Shown in pieces: positions 16,498-26,398 of a DNA stretch of 64,000 nt. The notes beneath the pieces are model-generated. The model saw nothing but the letters and a program-made list of their open reading frames with translations, was not told the origin of the DNA and searched no databases. Each line of letters begins with the position of its first letter. Within the stretch, counting starts at the first letter, position 1. A program made the translations under genes and the position numbers. This DNA is from Ectopseudomonas alcaliphila (GTDB lineage: Bacteria; Pseudomonadota; Gammaproteobacteria; Pseudomonadales; Pseudomonadaceae), in NCBI RefSeq assembly GCF_900101755.1, contig NZ_FNAE01000001.1, positions 992,001 to 1,056,000 of the forward strand. Direction: 5' to 3'.

Positions 16498-17343
16498 ATG
16501 CCACCGCGTATCCTGCTGCTCACCACCCTCGCCATGCTGGCCTTCGCCGGCAACTCGCTGTTGTGCCGTCTGGCGCTGCGTGAAACCGAAATCGACGCGG
16601 CCAGCTTCACGGCTATCCGCCTGCTCTCCGGCGCGCTGACGCTCTGGCTGCTGCTCACGCTGAGGCAGGCCGGGCAGCCCATCGCCGGCAACTGGTCTGG
16701 CGCCGTGGCGCTGTTCACCTATGCGGCGGCTTTTTCCTTCGCCTACCTGCAACTGGATACCGGCGTCGGCGCCCTGCTGCTGTTCGGCGCAGTGCAACTG
16801 AGCATGCTGCTCTGGGGCCTGCTGCGTGGCGAACGCCTGGGGCTCAGCGCCAGCCTGGGTACGGTGCTGGCCACGGCTGGCCTGCTGGCGCTGCTGCTAC
16901 CCGGCGCCAGTGCGCCCCCGCTGCTGGCTGCACTGCTGATGCTGCTGGCCGGCGTTGCCTGGGGCGCGTACTCGCTGCTCGGGCGCGGCCAGGGTGATCC
17001 GCTGGCCGTGACCACCGGTAACTTCCTGCGTGCGGCACCGCTGGCCGTGCTGCTGGCGCTGGTGCTGCTGTCGCAACTGAACTGGGATGGACCTGGCTTG
17101 CTCTACGCGGTGTTGTCCGGCGCCCTGACCTCAGGCGTCGGTTACGCCATCTGGTACAGCGCCCTGCCCGGCTTGCGCGCCAGTCAGGCCGCCACGGTAC
17201 AACTGAGCGTGCCGATTCTCGCCGCGCTTGGCGGCAGCCTGTTGCTGGGCGAGGCGCTGAGCCTGCGCCTGATGCTGAGCGCCGTTGCCGTGCTCGGCGG
17301 TATCGCGCTGGTGCTGGGCAGCCGACAACGCGCCGGGAGCTAA
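16498..17343 (+). CDS. DMT-superfamily transporter (EamA)
   Basis: 281-residue inner-membrane protein with about ten hydrophobic segments and two EamA-type halves. ATG 16498 is chosen because it follows AAGGATGGACG closely and begins the first hydrophobic helix (ILLLTTLAMLAFAGNSLLCRLAL); a reading from 16432 adds 22 non-hydrophobic residues without a good ribosome site. The second half holds GVGYAIWYSALPGLRASQAATVQLSVPILAALGG, the usual EamA signature. Substrate unknown; relatives export amino acids or metabolites. Confidence 0.85.
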   Translation: MPPRILLLTTLAMLAFAGNSLLCRLALRETEIDAASFTAIRLLSGALTLWLLLTLRQAGQPIAGNWSGAVALFTYAAAFSFAYLQLDTGVGALLLFGAVQLSMLLWGLLRGERLGLSASLGTVLATAGLLALLLPGASAPPLLAALLMLLAGVAWGAYSLLGRGQGDPLAVTTGNFLRAAPLAVLLALVLLSQLNWDGPGLLYAVLSGALTSGVGYAIWYSALPGLRASQAATVQLSVPILAALGGSLLLGEALSLRLMLSAVAVLGGIALVLGSRQRAGS

Positions 17344-17397
17344 TGGCGCGCGCAGTGGTCTTCTATCCTGAACCCATAACGTCCAGGGAAGATCGCC

Positions 17398-17871
17398 ATG
17401 CACCGTCTGCTTCGTCTTTGCCTCGTTGCCTTGCTGGCAGCAGGCCTGAGCGCCTGCGCCAGCCTGGGCAGCCGTGACCCGTTGCGGGTCGATCTGGTCG
17501 GCCTGGAGCCCTTGCCGGGCCAGGGACTGGAGGTACGCTTCGCGGTCAAGCTACGGGTGCAGAACCCCAATGACAGCGCGGTGAATTTCAACGGCATGGC
17601 ACTGGATCTGGACGTGAACGGGCAGCCGCTGGCCAGTGGCGTCAGCGACCAGAGCGGCAGCGTGCCGCGTTTCGGCGAGACGGTATTGAGCGTGCCGGTG
17701 AGTATTTCGGCGTTTTCGGTGATGCGTCAGGCGTGGGGCGTGGCCGGTTATCAACCCGGCCAGGAAGTACCCTACATGCTGCGTGGCAAACTGGCCGACG
17801 GCCTGTTCGGCACCCGCCGCTTCAGCGACAGCGGCACCCTGAACTGGCCGCAGCCGCCAAGCCCCTACTGA
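17398..17871 (+). CDS. LEA type 2/WHy-domain lipoprotein
   Basis: 157-residue putative lipoprotein. The signal sequence ends in the lipobox GLSAC (Cys ~18-19), followed by LRVDLVGLEPLPGQGLEVRFAVKLRVQNPNDSAVNFNGMALDLDVNGQPLASG, the WHy/LEA_2 beta-sandwich pattern with the NPN motif. Related proteins are small envelope or stress-related lipoproteins of unknown biochemical role in Pseudomonas. The start ATG follows GGGAAGATCGCC. Confidence 0.8.
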   Translation: MHRLLRLCLVALLAAGLSACASLGSRDPLRVDLVGLEPLPGQGLEVRFAVKLRVQNPNDSAVNFNGMALDLDVNGQPLASGVSDQSGSVPRFGETVLSVPVSISAFSVMRQAWGVAGYQPGQEVPYMLRGKLADGLFGTRRFSDSGTLNWPQPPSPY

Positions 17872-17897
17872 CGCGGGGGCCGGCGGCAACGCCTGGT

Positions 17898-18707
17898 TCA
17901 GGCAGCCTGACGGCTGTTGCGCGAAGCCGCTCGGCGGTGACAGGCGTCACCGAAGGCCTGGAAGATTTTTACCGAATCCGGGTTCTTCGCCGCCTGCCAT
18001 TCCGGGTGCCACTGCACCGCGAACAGGAAGGGTGACAGGCTCGGCGCGTGAATCGCCTCGATCAGCCCGTCTTCGGCGGTGGCCAGAACTTCCAGCCCCT
18101 TGCCCAGGTTACGAATGGCCTGACCGTGCAGGGAGTTGACCTGAATCTCTGCCTTGCCCATCAGCTCGGCGAACCAGCTGCCGGCTAGCGGGCGCACGCT
18201 ATGGCTGGGCGCGTACTGCACCTCGACCGGGTCTTCGGGATTCTCGCGATGGTCGTTGAAACCAGGCTCGGCGTAGACCTTCTGGTAGATGTCGCCGCCC
18301 AGCGCCACGTTGATTTCCTGCATGCCACGGCAGATGCCGAAGATCGGCAGACCCCGAGCGATGGCGGCGCGAATCAGCGGCAGATCGAACAGGTCGCGGT
18401 CGCGGTCCTGGCCCTTGTTCGGCGTCTCGTTTTCCTGGCCGTAGAGCGCCGGGTCGATGTTGCTCCCGGCGCCGGTCAGGTACACGCCATCGGCCATATC
18501 CAGATACTGCTCGAGATCCTCGATGCCGCAGCAGGTGGGCACCAGCACCGGCACGCAACCGGAGAACTCGACCAGAGGCTGGATGTATTTGTGAGTCATT
18601 ACCTGATAGTCGTGGCCCTTGCGCTCTTGAGCGCCCATGGACATCAACACGACGGGCTTGCGGGGGTTGTTCTTGCAAAGCGTATTGCGAATCTTGTTGT
18701 CGGACAT
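17898..18707 (-). CDS. PuuD-like gamma-glutamyl-gamma-aminobutyrate hydrolase (class I GATase fold)
   Basis: 269-residue cytoplasmic hydrolase of the peptidase C26 family. The nucleophile Cys lies in PIFGICRGMQEINVALGGD (~residue 123) and the catalytic His-Glu in AVQWHPEWQA near residue 235. Family members release GABA from gamma-glutamyl-GABA in putrescine breakdown, or act on other gamma-glutamyl compounds. No polyamine genes are adjacent, so the substrate is uncertain. The 466-bp gap upstream (18708-19173) shows no gene; it holds the promoters of this gene and of the phnA-like gene, which has TATAAT at 19136-19141. Confidence 0.85.
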   Translation of the reverse strand: MSDNKIRNTLCKNNPRKPVVLMSMGAQERKGHDYQVMTHKYIQPLVEFSGCVPVLVPTCCGIEDLEQYLDMADGVYLTGAGSNIDPALYGQENETPNKGQDRDRDLFDLPLIRAAIARGLPIFGICRGMQEINVALGGDIYQKVYAEPGFNDHRENPEDPVEVQYAPSHSVRPLAGSWFAELMGKAEIQVNSLHGQAIRNLGKGLEVLATAEDGLIEAIHAPSLSPFLFAVQWHPEWQAAKNPDSVKIFQAFGDACHRRAASRNSRQAA

Positions 18708-19135
18708 ACGTCACCTTGGGACAGGCCGGGCCTATCGTTGCTGTGCAGGCCGATGCCAAGCAGAAGGCTCTGCTGTGTCACCCATGGCCTGTTTGGCTAA
18801 CCCCGTGCACCCAAGCGCCTCCTGAGCCTGTGTGTCGCCTTCCGACGGCGGCTCGAACCGGGTCAACTCCATCCAGAGAGGGGGCTGCAGCAACGCTGCC
18901 CGTTACCCGGTTCGGCAACGGAATCTGCAGCCAGTCTGCCCGAGCCGTAAAATATGTCAAACAAAAACGCTCGAGATTTTCCAACGAGCCATTTACCTCA
19001 CATCGATTAAATGCCCTTGAAATGGCGTTCAACGGGCACGCCAGGCAAACTACCACCTGGTTATAAGTCCAATATTTAAAACACCCATCTCCCAGGGGCC
19101 CACGCTCTAGAGCGGCGCCCGCGAACAAAACCCTA

Positions 19136-19141
19136 TATAAT
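19136..19141 (+). promoter_or_regulatory. -10 hexamer TATAAT before the phnA-like gene
   Basis: A perfect TATAAT lies 32 bases before the TTG start codon. The -35 position 17 bases upstream is GC-rich and does not match consensus, so the promoter may be activated or may rely on an extended -10. Confidence 0.4.
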
Positions 19142-19173
19142 TTGCGGTTTCTCACCAGCAACGAGGACACCCC

Positions 19174-19515
19174 TTGACCGCTCTGCCGCCCTGCCCCAAA
19201 TGCAACTCCGAATACACCTACGAAGACGGCGATCAACTGGTCTGCCCCGAGTGCGCCCACGAGTGGAAAGCCGGCGAGAACGCCGACGCGGGTGATGATG
19301 CGCGGGTGATCAAGGATTCGGTATGCAACCTGCTGCAGGACGGCGACACCATCACCGTGATCAAGGACCTCAAGGTCAAGGGCTCGTCGCTGGTGGTCAA
19401 GGTCGGTACCAAGGTGAAGAACATTCGCCTGGTCGACGGCGATCACGACATCGATTGCAAGATCGATGGCATCGGCGCGATGAAGCTCAAGTCCGAGTTC
19501 GTACGCAAGGTCTGA
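19174..19515 (+). CDS. PhnA/YjdM-family zinc-ribbon protein
   Basis: 113-residue cytoplasmic protein. The N-terminal zinc ribbon has two Cys pairs, CPKC (8-11) and CPEC (27-30), followed by the YjdM C-terminal SH3-like barrel ([46 protein letters not shown]). Despite the old name PhnA, members are not known to cleave phosphonates here; function is open. The start is TTG at 19174, supported by the ribosome site ACGAGGACACCCC at the right distance and by the conserved N-terminus [16 protein letters not shown]. Confidence 0.88.
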   Translation: MTALPPCPKCNSEYTYEDGDQLVCPECAHEWKAGENADAGDDARVIKDSVCNLLQDGDTITVIKDLKVKGSSLVVKVGTKVKNIRLVDGDHDIDCKIDGIGAMKLKSEFVRKV

Positions 19516-19590
19516 TCCGACAGCGCATTTCGCGCGTTCCTCATGGAAATTGGCTAGCCTCAAAATAGGCCGGTCATGAGGAACGCCGCC

Positions 19591-20313
19591 ATGCGCTATC
19601 TGCTGCTCGCTCTACTGGCACTGACCCATTCGCTGGCAGCGCAGCCCTGGCGGGTGGTGGGTGACGAACAGTTCGCCCCCTACAGCTTCGTCACCGCCGC
19701 AGACGATACACCGCTCGGGCTCGACGTCGAGCTGGTCGACGCGGTGCTGCGCGAGGCGCAGGTGCCCTACGAAATCCGTCTGTACCCCTGGGAGCGGGTC
19801 AAGCGCATGCTTGACCGCGGTGAAGTGCAGATGGCCTTCCAGTTCGCCGGCACGCCGCAGCGCCAGCAGCAGTACCAGCTGGTCGGCCCGTTGCGCAGTG
19901 GCTCGACCGTGTTCATGACCACGGCCAAGACCGCGATCAGCGACTGGAAGACGCTGGACGACCTGTCACCCTACGTGATCGGCCAGGTTCGCGGCTATGC
20001 CTATGAAGAGAACTTCGACCGCGCCGACCTGGCCCGCGACAGCAGCGCACAGAACCCACGGCAACTGGTATCGATGCTGCTGGCCGGACGCATCGGCATC
20101 ATCGTCGGCGACCATACCCAGCTGCTCTATTTCATTCGCGAACAGCGCGCCCAGGACCAGGTGCGCGTGCTACCTCGCCCGCTGATCCAGATGCCGCGCT
20201 TCGTCGCCTTCGCCAAAGGCGATACCGAGCGCGCGCGGCAGTTTTCCGAAGCCTTGGTGCGCCTGCGCAAGGCCGGCAAACTGGATGAGATTCAGCAACG
20301 CTGGCAGCAGTGA
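19591..20313 (+). CDS. Periplasmic SBP_bac_3-type solute-binding protein, orphan
   Basis: 240 residues from ATG 19591, which follows GAGGAACGCCGCC; an ATG at 19576 adds five residues but contains that ribosome site. Signal peptide to ~residue 17 (LLALLALTHSLAA), then WRVVGDEQFAPYSFVTAADDTPLGLDVELVDAVLREAQVPYEIRLYPWERVKRML. This short family of transporter-like periplasmic domains is often without its own permease and may act as a sensor or scavenger. No ABC genes are adjacent. Ligand unknown. Confidence 0.82.
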   Translation: MRYLLLALLALTHSLAAQPWRVVGDEQFAPYSFVTAADDTPLGLDVELVDAVLREAQVPYEIRLYPWERVKRMLDRGEVQMAFQFAGTPQRQQQYQLVGPLRSGSTVFMTTAKTAISDWKTLDDLSPYVIGQVRGYAYEENFDRADLARDSSAQNPRQLVSMLLAGRIGIIVGDHTQLLYFIREQRAQDQVRVLPRPLIQMPRFVAFAKGDTERARQFSEALVRLRKAGKLDEIQQRWQQ

Positions 20314-20317
20314 CGCG

Positions 20318-21091
20318 CTACTGCACTGGCAGGAAATTCAGCAAGAACAGGCTCTGCGCATAGTTGGCGCCCATGCGCCGGTAGCGTTCTTCCAGCACAT
20401 GGGTGAGCAGATCGAGTCGCGCCACCATCTTGCCGAACTCCACCGCATAGCTGATGTTGTTGCCCTGCTCGGAGAACTCGTTGGACAGCAGCAGCGGCTG
20501 GCCCGTGGCATCACGGCGCTGCGAGAGCATCCAGCCGGCCTTCTCCAGGTTGCGCGCGGCGTTGTGGATGAACTGCGCATTGAAGCTGTCGGTCAGGTAG
20601 AACTCTGTGCGGCCACCGTGAGCCGTCACCAGCATGCTGCCAATGGCATAGGTGAAGGCCGCCACGCGGTCGCCCTCGAATGCCGGGCTCAGCGAATAAT
20701 CCAGCGCCGCGACATCACGCCGACCGCCCAGTGTCGGCCAGTCCTGATTGTGCTCGATGGCGTACTGGATGGCGCGCTCGGCAGCGGCGGCGTCAGGCAG
20801 GGAATTCTTGCGCCACTCGCGCGGGTTACGTTGATACAGCTTGTTCATCAGCCGATACAGGCTGTTGAGGTTGTTGCGCATGGCCAGGGTCGCCATGCGG
20901 TCAACGTCGGTCTGCAGCAACTCGGCGGGTTTGACCGGGTTGCGCGTATGCAAGATGGAGTCGTTGTCCAGCCGGCCAGTGCACCCCCCCAATAGCAACA
21001 GCGCAGCCAACCCTGGCAGCATCAGCCGTTGCCAAAATACCGAGCGGTTGATTGGCCTGCCGTGTGCAGCAGACGCTGGCTTCACTCCCAT
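20318..21091 (-). CDS. Putative lipoprotein of unknown function
   Basis: 257 residues. A lipobox LLGGC (Cys ~37) follows a hydrophobic stretch (LMLPGLAALLLL). The n-region is long if ATG 21091 is used, but that start has AGGGA at good distance; ATG 21025 would give a shorter signal without a clear ribosome site. The mature part is helical and soluble, with VDRMATLAMRNNLNSLYRLMNKLYQRNPREW and ISYAVEFGKMVARLDLLTHVLEERYRRMG. The pattern looks like a conserved Pseudomonas envelope lipoprotein, but I do not recognise a function. It is convergent with the preceding binding protein, with four bases between stops. Confidence 0.75.
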   Translation of the reverse strand: MGVKPASAAHGRPINRSVFWQRLMLPGLAALLLLGGCTGRLDNDSILHTRNPVKPAELLQTDVDRMATLAMRNNLNSLYRLMNKLYQRNPREWRKNSLPDAAAAERAIQYAIEHNQDWPTLGGRRDVAALDYSLSPAFEGDRVAAFTYAIGSMLVTAHGGRTEFYLTDSFNAQFIHNAARNLEKAGWMLSQRRDATGQPLLLSNEFSEQGNNISYAVEFGKMVARLDLLTHVLEERYRRMGANYAQSLFLLNFLPVQ

Positions 21092-21234
21092 GCGAAGGTT
21101 CCCTGGCTGGCACGCGCCCCAGTGGCGCGCGCAACACTCAGAACCTCAGTAAAGCGCAAAAATTCCACGCTGCCTGTGCCCTGGCGCATAAACCGTGCCG
21201 AACACTGCGCAGCACGGCAGAAAAATGCGCCTGC

Positions 21235-22566
21235 TCAGGCTGGATTGGCGGCCCATTGCTCCAGACGCGTGACGCTCTCGCGATAGGGCTTGAGGCTCTT
21301 GGCCAACAGGATGATCGACATCAGCACCGCCAGGGTGGTGACGATCAGCAGCGAGTAGCGCAGCGCGTTATCGTCGGCGAAGACGAAATCGGTCACCAGC
21401 GCCACGGCGGTCGGGCCGACCCCCAGGCCGATCAGGGTGATGACGAACAGATAGATGGCCGACGCCTGACCACGCATCGAGTTGGGCATGATTTCCTGGA
21501 TCGCCGCCGGCGCCACGCCGAACGGCATGCTCAGGCAGAACACCGTAGGCGCCAGCAGCACGCTGGCCCAGAAGGCGGTGTCCATCAACGGGAACAGCAC
21601 CACCAGCGGCAACGCGCCCAATGCGGCGTACAGGCCGACGCGCATGTTGGCGTCGCTCCGCCCACGCTTGGCCATCCAGTCCGCCAGGCGCCCGCCGAAG
21701 ACGATGCCGAGGCAGCCGAAGACTGCCACGATGCAGCCGTAGACGATGCCGACCTGGCCGGCGTCCCAGCCATAGGTGCGAATGTAGAACGTCGGCACCC
21801 AGGCCGCGCTGCCGTAACCGGCGAAGGCCAACCCGGCGAAACCGAAGTTGTGCAGCAGCACGGTGCGACGGTTGGCGCGAATGTAGCGGCCCACTTCGCT
21901 GAGTGGCACCGCGACGCCAGCGCCGGCGCCACGTCGGGCCGGCTCCTTGACCGCCAGCATCAGCAGGGTGAACAGCACACCGGCGACACCGAGGATGAGG
22001 AAGATCAGTTGCCAGGGACGCACTTCGCCCAGCACCGGCAGGGTCACATCGCCCTGCGCCGAGGCGAACTGAATGACCAGGCCGCCGACCAGAAAGGCCA
22101 GGCCCGAGCCGAGGTAGACGCCCATGGAATAGACGCTGATGGCCGTGGCCCGGCGCTCGGCGGGAAAGCTGTCGGCGATCAACGAATAAGCGGCCGGCGA
22201 CAACGCTGCCTCGCCCACGCCCACACCGATGCGGCAAAGCAGAAACTGCCAGTACATCTTGGCCATGCCGCAGGCTGCGGTGGCGGCGCTCCAGAACAGA
22301 ATGCCAATGGCGATCAAGCCGCGTCGGCTGCGGGTATCGGCCACACGCCCCAGCGGAATACCGCATACGGTGTAGAACAGGGCGAACGAGAGGCCCATCA
22401 GCAGGCTCATCTGCGTATCGTTGATCGCCAGATCGCGACGTATGGGCTCGACCAGCAGATTGAGGATCTGCCGATCCACGAAGGACAGAACGTACGCCAC
22501 CATCAGGATGGCGACAGTGACCCAGGCTCGGGCACTGGAGGGATAGCCGTTATTGTTGTTATGCAC
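21235..22566 (-). CDS. MFS transporter, spinster-like/anion-symporter type
   Basis: 443-residue inner-membrane protein with about 12 hydrophobic segments. The start is taken as GTG 22566 because GAGGAG lies seven bases before it; the GTG at 22584 would place that site inside the gene. The text VTVAILMVAYVLSFVDRQILNLLVEPIRRDLAINDTQMSLLMGLSFALFYTVCGIPLGRVADTRSRRGLIA is typical of the spinster/4-hydroxybenzoate-type MFS group, with G-R-x-A-D-x-x-x-R-R in loop 2-3. Substrate unknown; relatives take up aromatic or organic acids. No catabolic genes lie next to it. Confidence 0.85.
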   Translation of the reverse strand: MHNNNNGYPSSARAWVTVAILMVAYVLSFVDRQILNLLVEPIRRDLAINDTQMSLLMGLSFALFYTVCGIPLGRVADTRSRRGLIAIGILFWSAATAACGMAKMYWQFLLCRIGVGVGEAALSPAAYSLIADSFPAERRATAISVYSMGVYLGSGLAFLVGGLVIQFASAQGDVTLPVLGEVRPWQLIFLILGVAGVLFTLLMLAVKEPARRGAGAGVAVPLSEVGRYIRANRRTVLLHNFGFAGLAFAGYGSAAWVPTFYIRTYGWDAGQVGIVYGCIVAVFGCLGIVFGGRLADWMAKRGRSDANMRVGLYAALGALPLVVLFPLMDTAFWASVLLAPTVFCLSMPFGVAPAAIQEIMPNSMRGQASAIYLFVITLIGLGVGPTAVALVTDFVFADDNALRYSLLIVTTLAVLMSIILLAKSLKPYRESVTRLEQWAANPA

Positions 22567-22763
22567 GGACGCTCTCCTCGGCACCGCAGAACGCGACGCG
22601 CGACGGTTGAAAGAAGCACCAGCTTAGGACGATATAAACGGCGGTGAGTATCGCTCGAAGGTGTTATCAGATCGGCGAATGCTTCATACCCGCCGAGGCG
22701 AATGGCTCGGTATCGAGATTCAATAGTCGCTCAGAAAGTATTGCCCGTCAGTTAAGCGAATCC

Positions 22764-22822
22764 GTAGGAGCCGGCTTGCCGGCGATGCTTTTTGAACGGA
22801 TCGCCAGCAAGCCGGCTCCTAC
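22764..22822. repeat. REP-like inverted pair (GTAGGAGCCGGCTTGCCGGC)
   Basis: GTAGGAGCCGGCTTGCCGGC at 22764 is mirrored by GCAAGCCGGCTCCTAC ending at 22822. It lies in the 309-bp gap between the MFS gene and hemH, which has no gene. It belongs to the GTAGGAGC repeat family also seen at 34742, 43348, 57809 and 63089. Confidence 0.8.
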
Positions 22823-22875
22823 AGCTCTGTCTCTGACCGGTATTGGCCGCAGCGCTGTTTCACCTGAACAGGCGC

Positions 22876-23898
22876 TCAGATCATCAGCGGCGCTCGCTCG
22901 CACAGCACCTTCAACGCCGCCGCCCAATCCGCATGGTCGTTCAGGCAAGGCACCAACTGCAGGCTCTCGCCCCCCGCCTCGACGAACTGCTCGCGGCCAC
23001 GGTCGCCGATTTCCTCCAGGGTCTCGATGCAGTCGGCGACGAAGGCCGGACACATCACCAGCAGCTTTTTCACCCCCTGCGCCGCCAGCTCATCGAGACG
23101 CGCCTCGGTATAGGGCTCGATCCACTTGGCGCGGCCCAGGCGCGACTGGAAGCTCACCGACCACTGCTCAGGGCGCAGGCCCATGCGCTGAGCGAACAGC
23201 TCGGCACTGCGCAGGCATTGCGCGCGGTAACAGCTGGCGAGCACCTGCGGCGAAGCGCTGCGGCAGCAGTCGTCGCCTTTCAGGCAATGACCGCTGGGGT
23301 CGAGCTTGTGCAGGTGGCGCTCCGGCAGGCCGTGAAAGCTCAACAGCAGGTGGTCGAAATCCTGCTCCAGGTAAGGCCTGGCGCTGGCCACCAGGGCGTC
23401 GAGGTATTCAGGTTGATCGTAGAACGGCGGCAGGATCGACAGGCGCAGGTTCAGCCCGCGCTCGCGCATCACCCGCTTGACCTCTTCGATCACCGTGGTG
23501 GTGGTGCTATCGGCGAACTGCGGATACAGCGGCGCCAGGGTCACTTCACGGATGCCTTGCGCGGCCAGACGCTGCAGGGTCGAGTCGATGGAAGGCTCGC
23601 CGTAACGCATCGCCAACTCCACCGGACCATGATTCCAGTGAGCCTTCATCGCTTCCTGCAAACGGCGACTGATCACCACCAGGGGCGAACCTTCGTCCCA
23701 CCAGATCGAGGCATAGGCATGCGCCGATGCGGCAGGGCGCTTGATCAGAATCAGCGACACCAGCAAACGACGCAGTGGCCAGGGCAGATCGATCACATAG
23801 GGATCCATCAGGAACTGATTGAGGTAACGGCGGACATCGGCTACTTCGGTGGACGCGGGCGAACCCAGGTTAACCAGCAACAATGCGTGATCGGTCAT
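22876..23898 (-). CDS. hemH: Ferrochelatase
   Basis: 340-residue enzyme that inserts Fe2+ into protoporphyrin IX in the last step of haem synthesis. The translation opens [45 protein letters not shown], and the catalytic region [12 protein letters not shown] (metal-binding His ~194) and [25 protein letters not shown] are intact. Length is normal. It starts 12 bases after the TIGR01777 gene on the same strand, so the two probably form an operon. This hemH/TIGR01777/flavoprotein order next to the light cluster is also found, as I recall, in P. putida. Confidence 0.95.
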   Translation of the reverse strand: MTDHALLLVNLGSPASTEVADVRRYLNQFLMDPYVIDLPWPLRRLLVSLILIKRPAASAHAYASIWWDEGSPLVVISRRLQEAMKAHWNHGPVELAMRYGEPSIDSTLQRLAAQGIREVTLAPLYPQFADSTTTTVIEEVKRVMRERGLNLRLSILPPFYDQPEYLDALVASARPYLEQDFDHLLLSFHGLPERHLHKLDPSGHCLKGDDCCRSASPQVLASCYRAQCLRSAELFAQRMGLRPEQWSVSFQSRLGRAKWIEPYTEARLDELAAQGVKKLLVMCPAFVADCIETLEEIGDRGREQFVEAGGESLQLVPCLNDHADWAAALKVLCERAPLMI

Positions 23899-23910
23899 GC
23901 GAAATCCTAG

Positions 23911-24813
23911 TCATTGATGGGCCAATAGATCCACCAGGGCCACATCCAGATGGGTGAAACGGAAACTGAAACCCGCCTCGAGCAGACGCGTCGGCACGGC
24001 GCGCTGGCCGCCGAGCAGCAACTCGGACATCTCGCCGAGTGCCGTGCGCAGGACGAAGGCCGGCGCCGGGAAAATGGTCGGGCGGCTCAGCGCCTGGCCC
24101 AGCGCTTTGCTGAACTCGGCATTGCGCACGGGTAATGGCGCGCAGGCATTATAAGGACCGCGAGCGTCGCCCTGCTGCAAGAGAAAATCGATCAGGCCGA
24201 TTTGATCGGCGATATGAATCCAGGGCATCCACTGCCGGCCATCGCCGATGCGACCGCCGAGGCCGAGCTTGAATGGCAGCAGCAGGCGTTTGAGCATGCC
24301 GCCGTCAGGGCTCAGCACCAGACCGGTACGCACCAGCACCACGCGAATCCCCAGATCTTCGGCGCGTTGTGCAGTTTCTTCCCAGGCCCCGCACAGCTGC
24401 GCGGCGAAATCATCGGTGACCTGTGGTGTATCTTCACTCAGCTCACGTTCACCGCCGTTGCCGTACCAACCCACCGCCGAGCCCGACAGCAGCACCGCAG
24501 GACGCTGCTGGCGCCGTTGCAGCCAGGTCAGCAGCTGTTCGGTCAACCCGATACGGCTCGACCACAGCAGCGCCTTGCGCTTACTGCTCCAGGGGCGGTC
24601 GGCGATGGGGGCGCCGGCCAGATTGATCACGGCGTCCAATGGCTCTTCAGCCAGCTCCTCGAGCCGGGCAATGCCTCGAACGTCAGCTCCGCAGAGTCGC
24701 GCGACCTTGCTTGGCTCACGACTCCAGACGGTCAAACGGTGGCCCTGCTCGGCCCAGTGTGCGCAAAGCGCTCGTCCGATCAGACCGGTACCGCCGGTCA
24801 GCAGGATATGCAT
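23911..24813 (-). CDS. TIGR01777-family NAD(P)-binding epimerase-like protein (YfcH type)
   Basis: 300-residue extended-SDR protein. ATG 24813 is chosen because AGGACGATGCC precedes it and the Rossmann motif follows at once (MHILLTGGTGLIGRALCAHW). The central part has INLAGAPIADRPWSSKRKALLWSSRIGLTEQLL, VLLSGSAVGWYGNGGERELSEDTP and WIHIADQIGLIDFLL, with a DUF1731-type C-terminus (PAFVLRTALGEMSELLLGGQRAVPTRLLEAGF). Family function is not established. Its upstream gap contains the first PplR-type site, so light control in this direction too is possible. Confidence 0.85.
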   Translation of the reverse strand: MHILLTGGTGLIGRALCAHWAEQGHRLTVWSREPSKVARLCGADVRGIARLEELAEEPLDAVINLAGAPIADRPWSSKRKALLWSSRIGLTEQLLTWLQRRQQRPAVLLSGSAVGWYGNGGERELSEDTPQVTDDFAAQLCGAWEETAQRAEDLGIRVVLVRTGLVLSPDGGMLKRLLLPFKLGLGGRIGDGRQWMPWIHIADQIGLIDFLLQQGDARGPYNACAPLPVRNAEFSKALGQALSRPTIFPAPAFVLRTALGEMSELLLGGQRAVPTRLLEAGFSFRFTHLDVALVDLLAHQ

Positions 24814-24942
24814 GGCATCGTCCTCGCATGGCAATGGAAGAAACTTCACCTTTAGTCTGGTTCATGACGCGCACACGTGCCTTTATTGATTGCCGTGTTT
24901 GTCCTAAACCTAAAGCAAGGGAGCGCCACTTTCGGCGACAGC

Positions 24943-26231
<1,289 letters not shown>

Positions 26232-26304
26232 CCCTCCCGCGATACCTGGCGGCGGCCCCCTCGCGCTGACGCCGCTTGCCCGCACGCGAAACCAATACCA
26301 AACC

Positions 26305-26328
26305 TATACAAATCATTTGACTTGTATA
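26305..26328. promoter_or_regulatory. PplR/LitR-type operator 2 (TATACA-N12-TGTATA)
   Basis: Exact match to T(G/A)TACA-N12-TGTA(C/T)A, 71 bases before the DUF523 gene start. Its right half covers the -35 and spacer of the promoter at 26317-26344, so occupancy should repress. It lies 50 bases (about five helical turns) from operator 3, start to start, on the same DNA face. Confidence 0.82.
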
Positions 26329-26344
26329 ACTGCGCACCTATGAT
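26317..26344 (+). promoter_or_regulatory. Sigma70-type promoter of the light operon
   Basis: TTGACT (26317-26322) and TATGAT (26339-26344) are five-of-six matches each, spaced by 16 bases. Transcription would start near 26351, between operators 2 and 3. Confidence 0.65.
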
Positions 26345-26354
26345 AGACACAAGT

Positions 26355-26378
26355 TGTACATGGATGACTTCATGTACA
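26355..26378. promoter_or_regulatory. PplR/LitR-type operator 3 (TGTACA-N12-TGTACA)
   Basis: Both half-sites are TGTACA and so match the consensus exactly, 21 bases before the DUF523 start and over the predicted transcription start. Together with operator 2 it could form a repression loop or cooperative tetramer site. Confidence 0.8.
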
Positions 26379-26398
26379 AGGTCTAACGAGGTCAGGTT

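Noticed and set aside
18778..19563. A 261-codon minus-strand frame covering the PhnA-like gene and the upstream gap
   Set aside because: The plus-strand zinc-ribbon protein is convincing, and the part outside it has no ribosome site or motif.
21052..22647. A 531-codon plus-strand frame over the MFS gene
   Set aside because: His/Gln/Arg-rich text with no domain, opposite a normal 12-helix MFS transporter.
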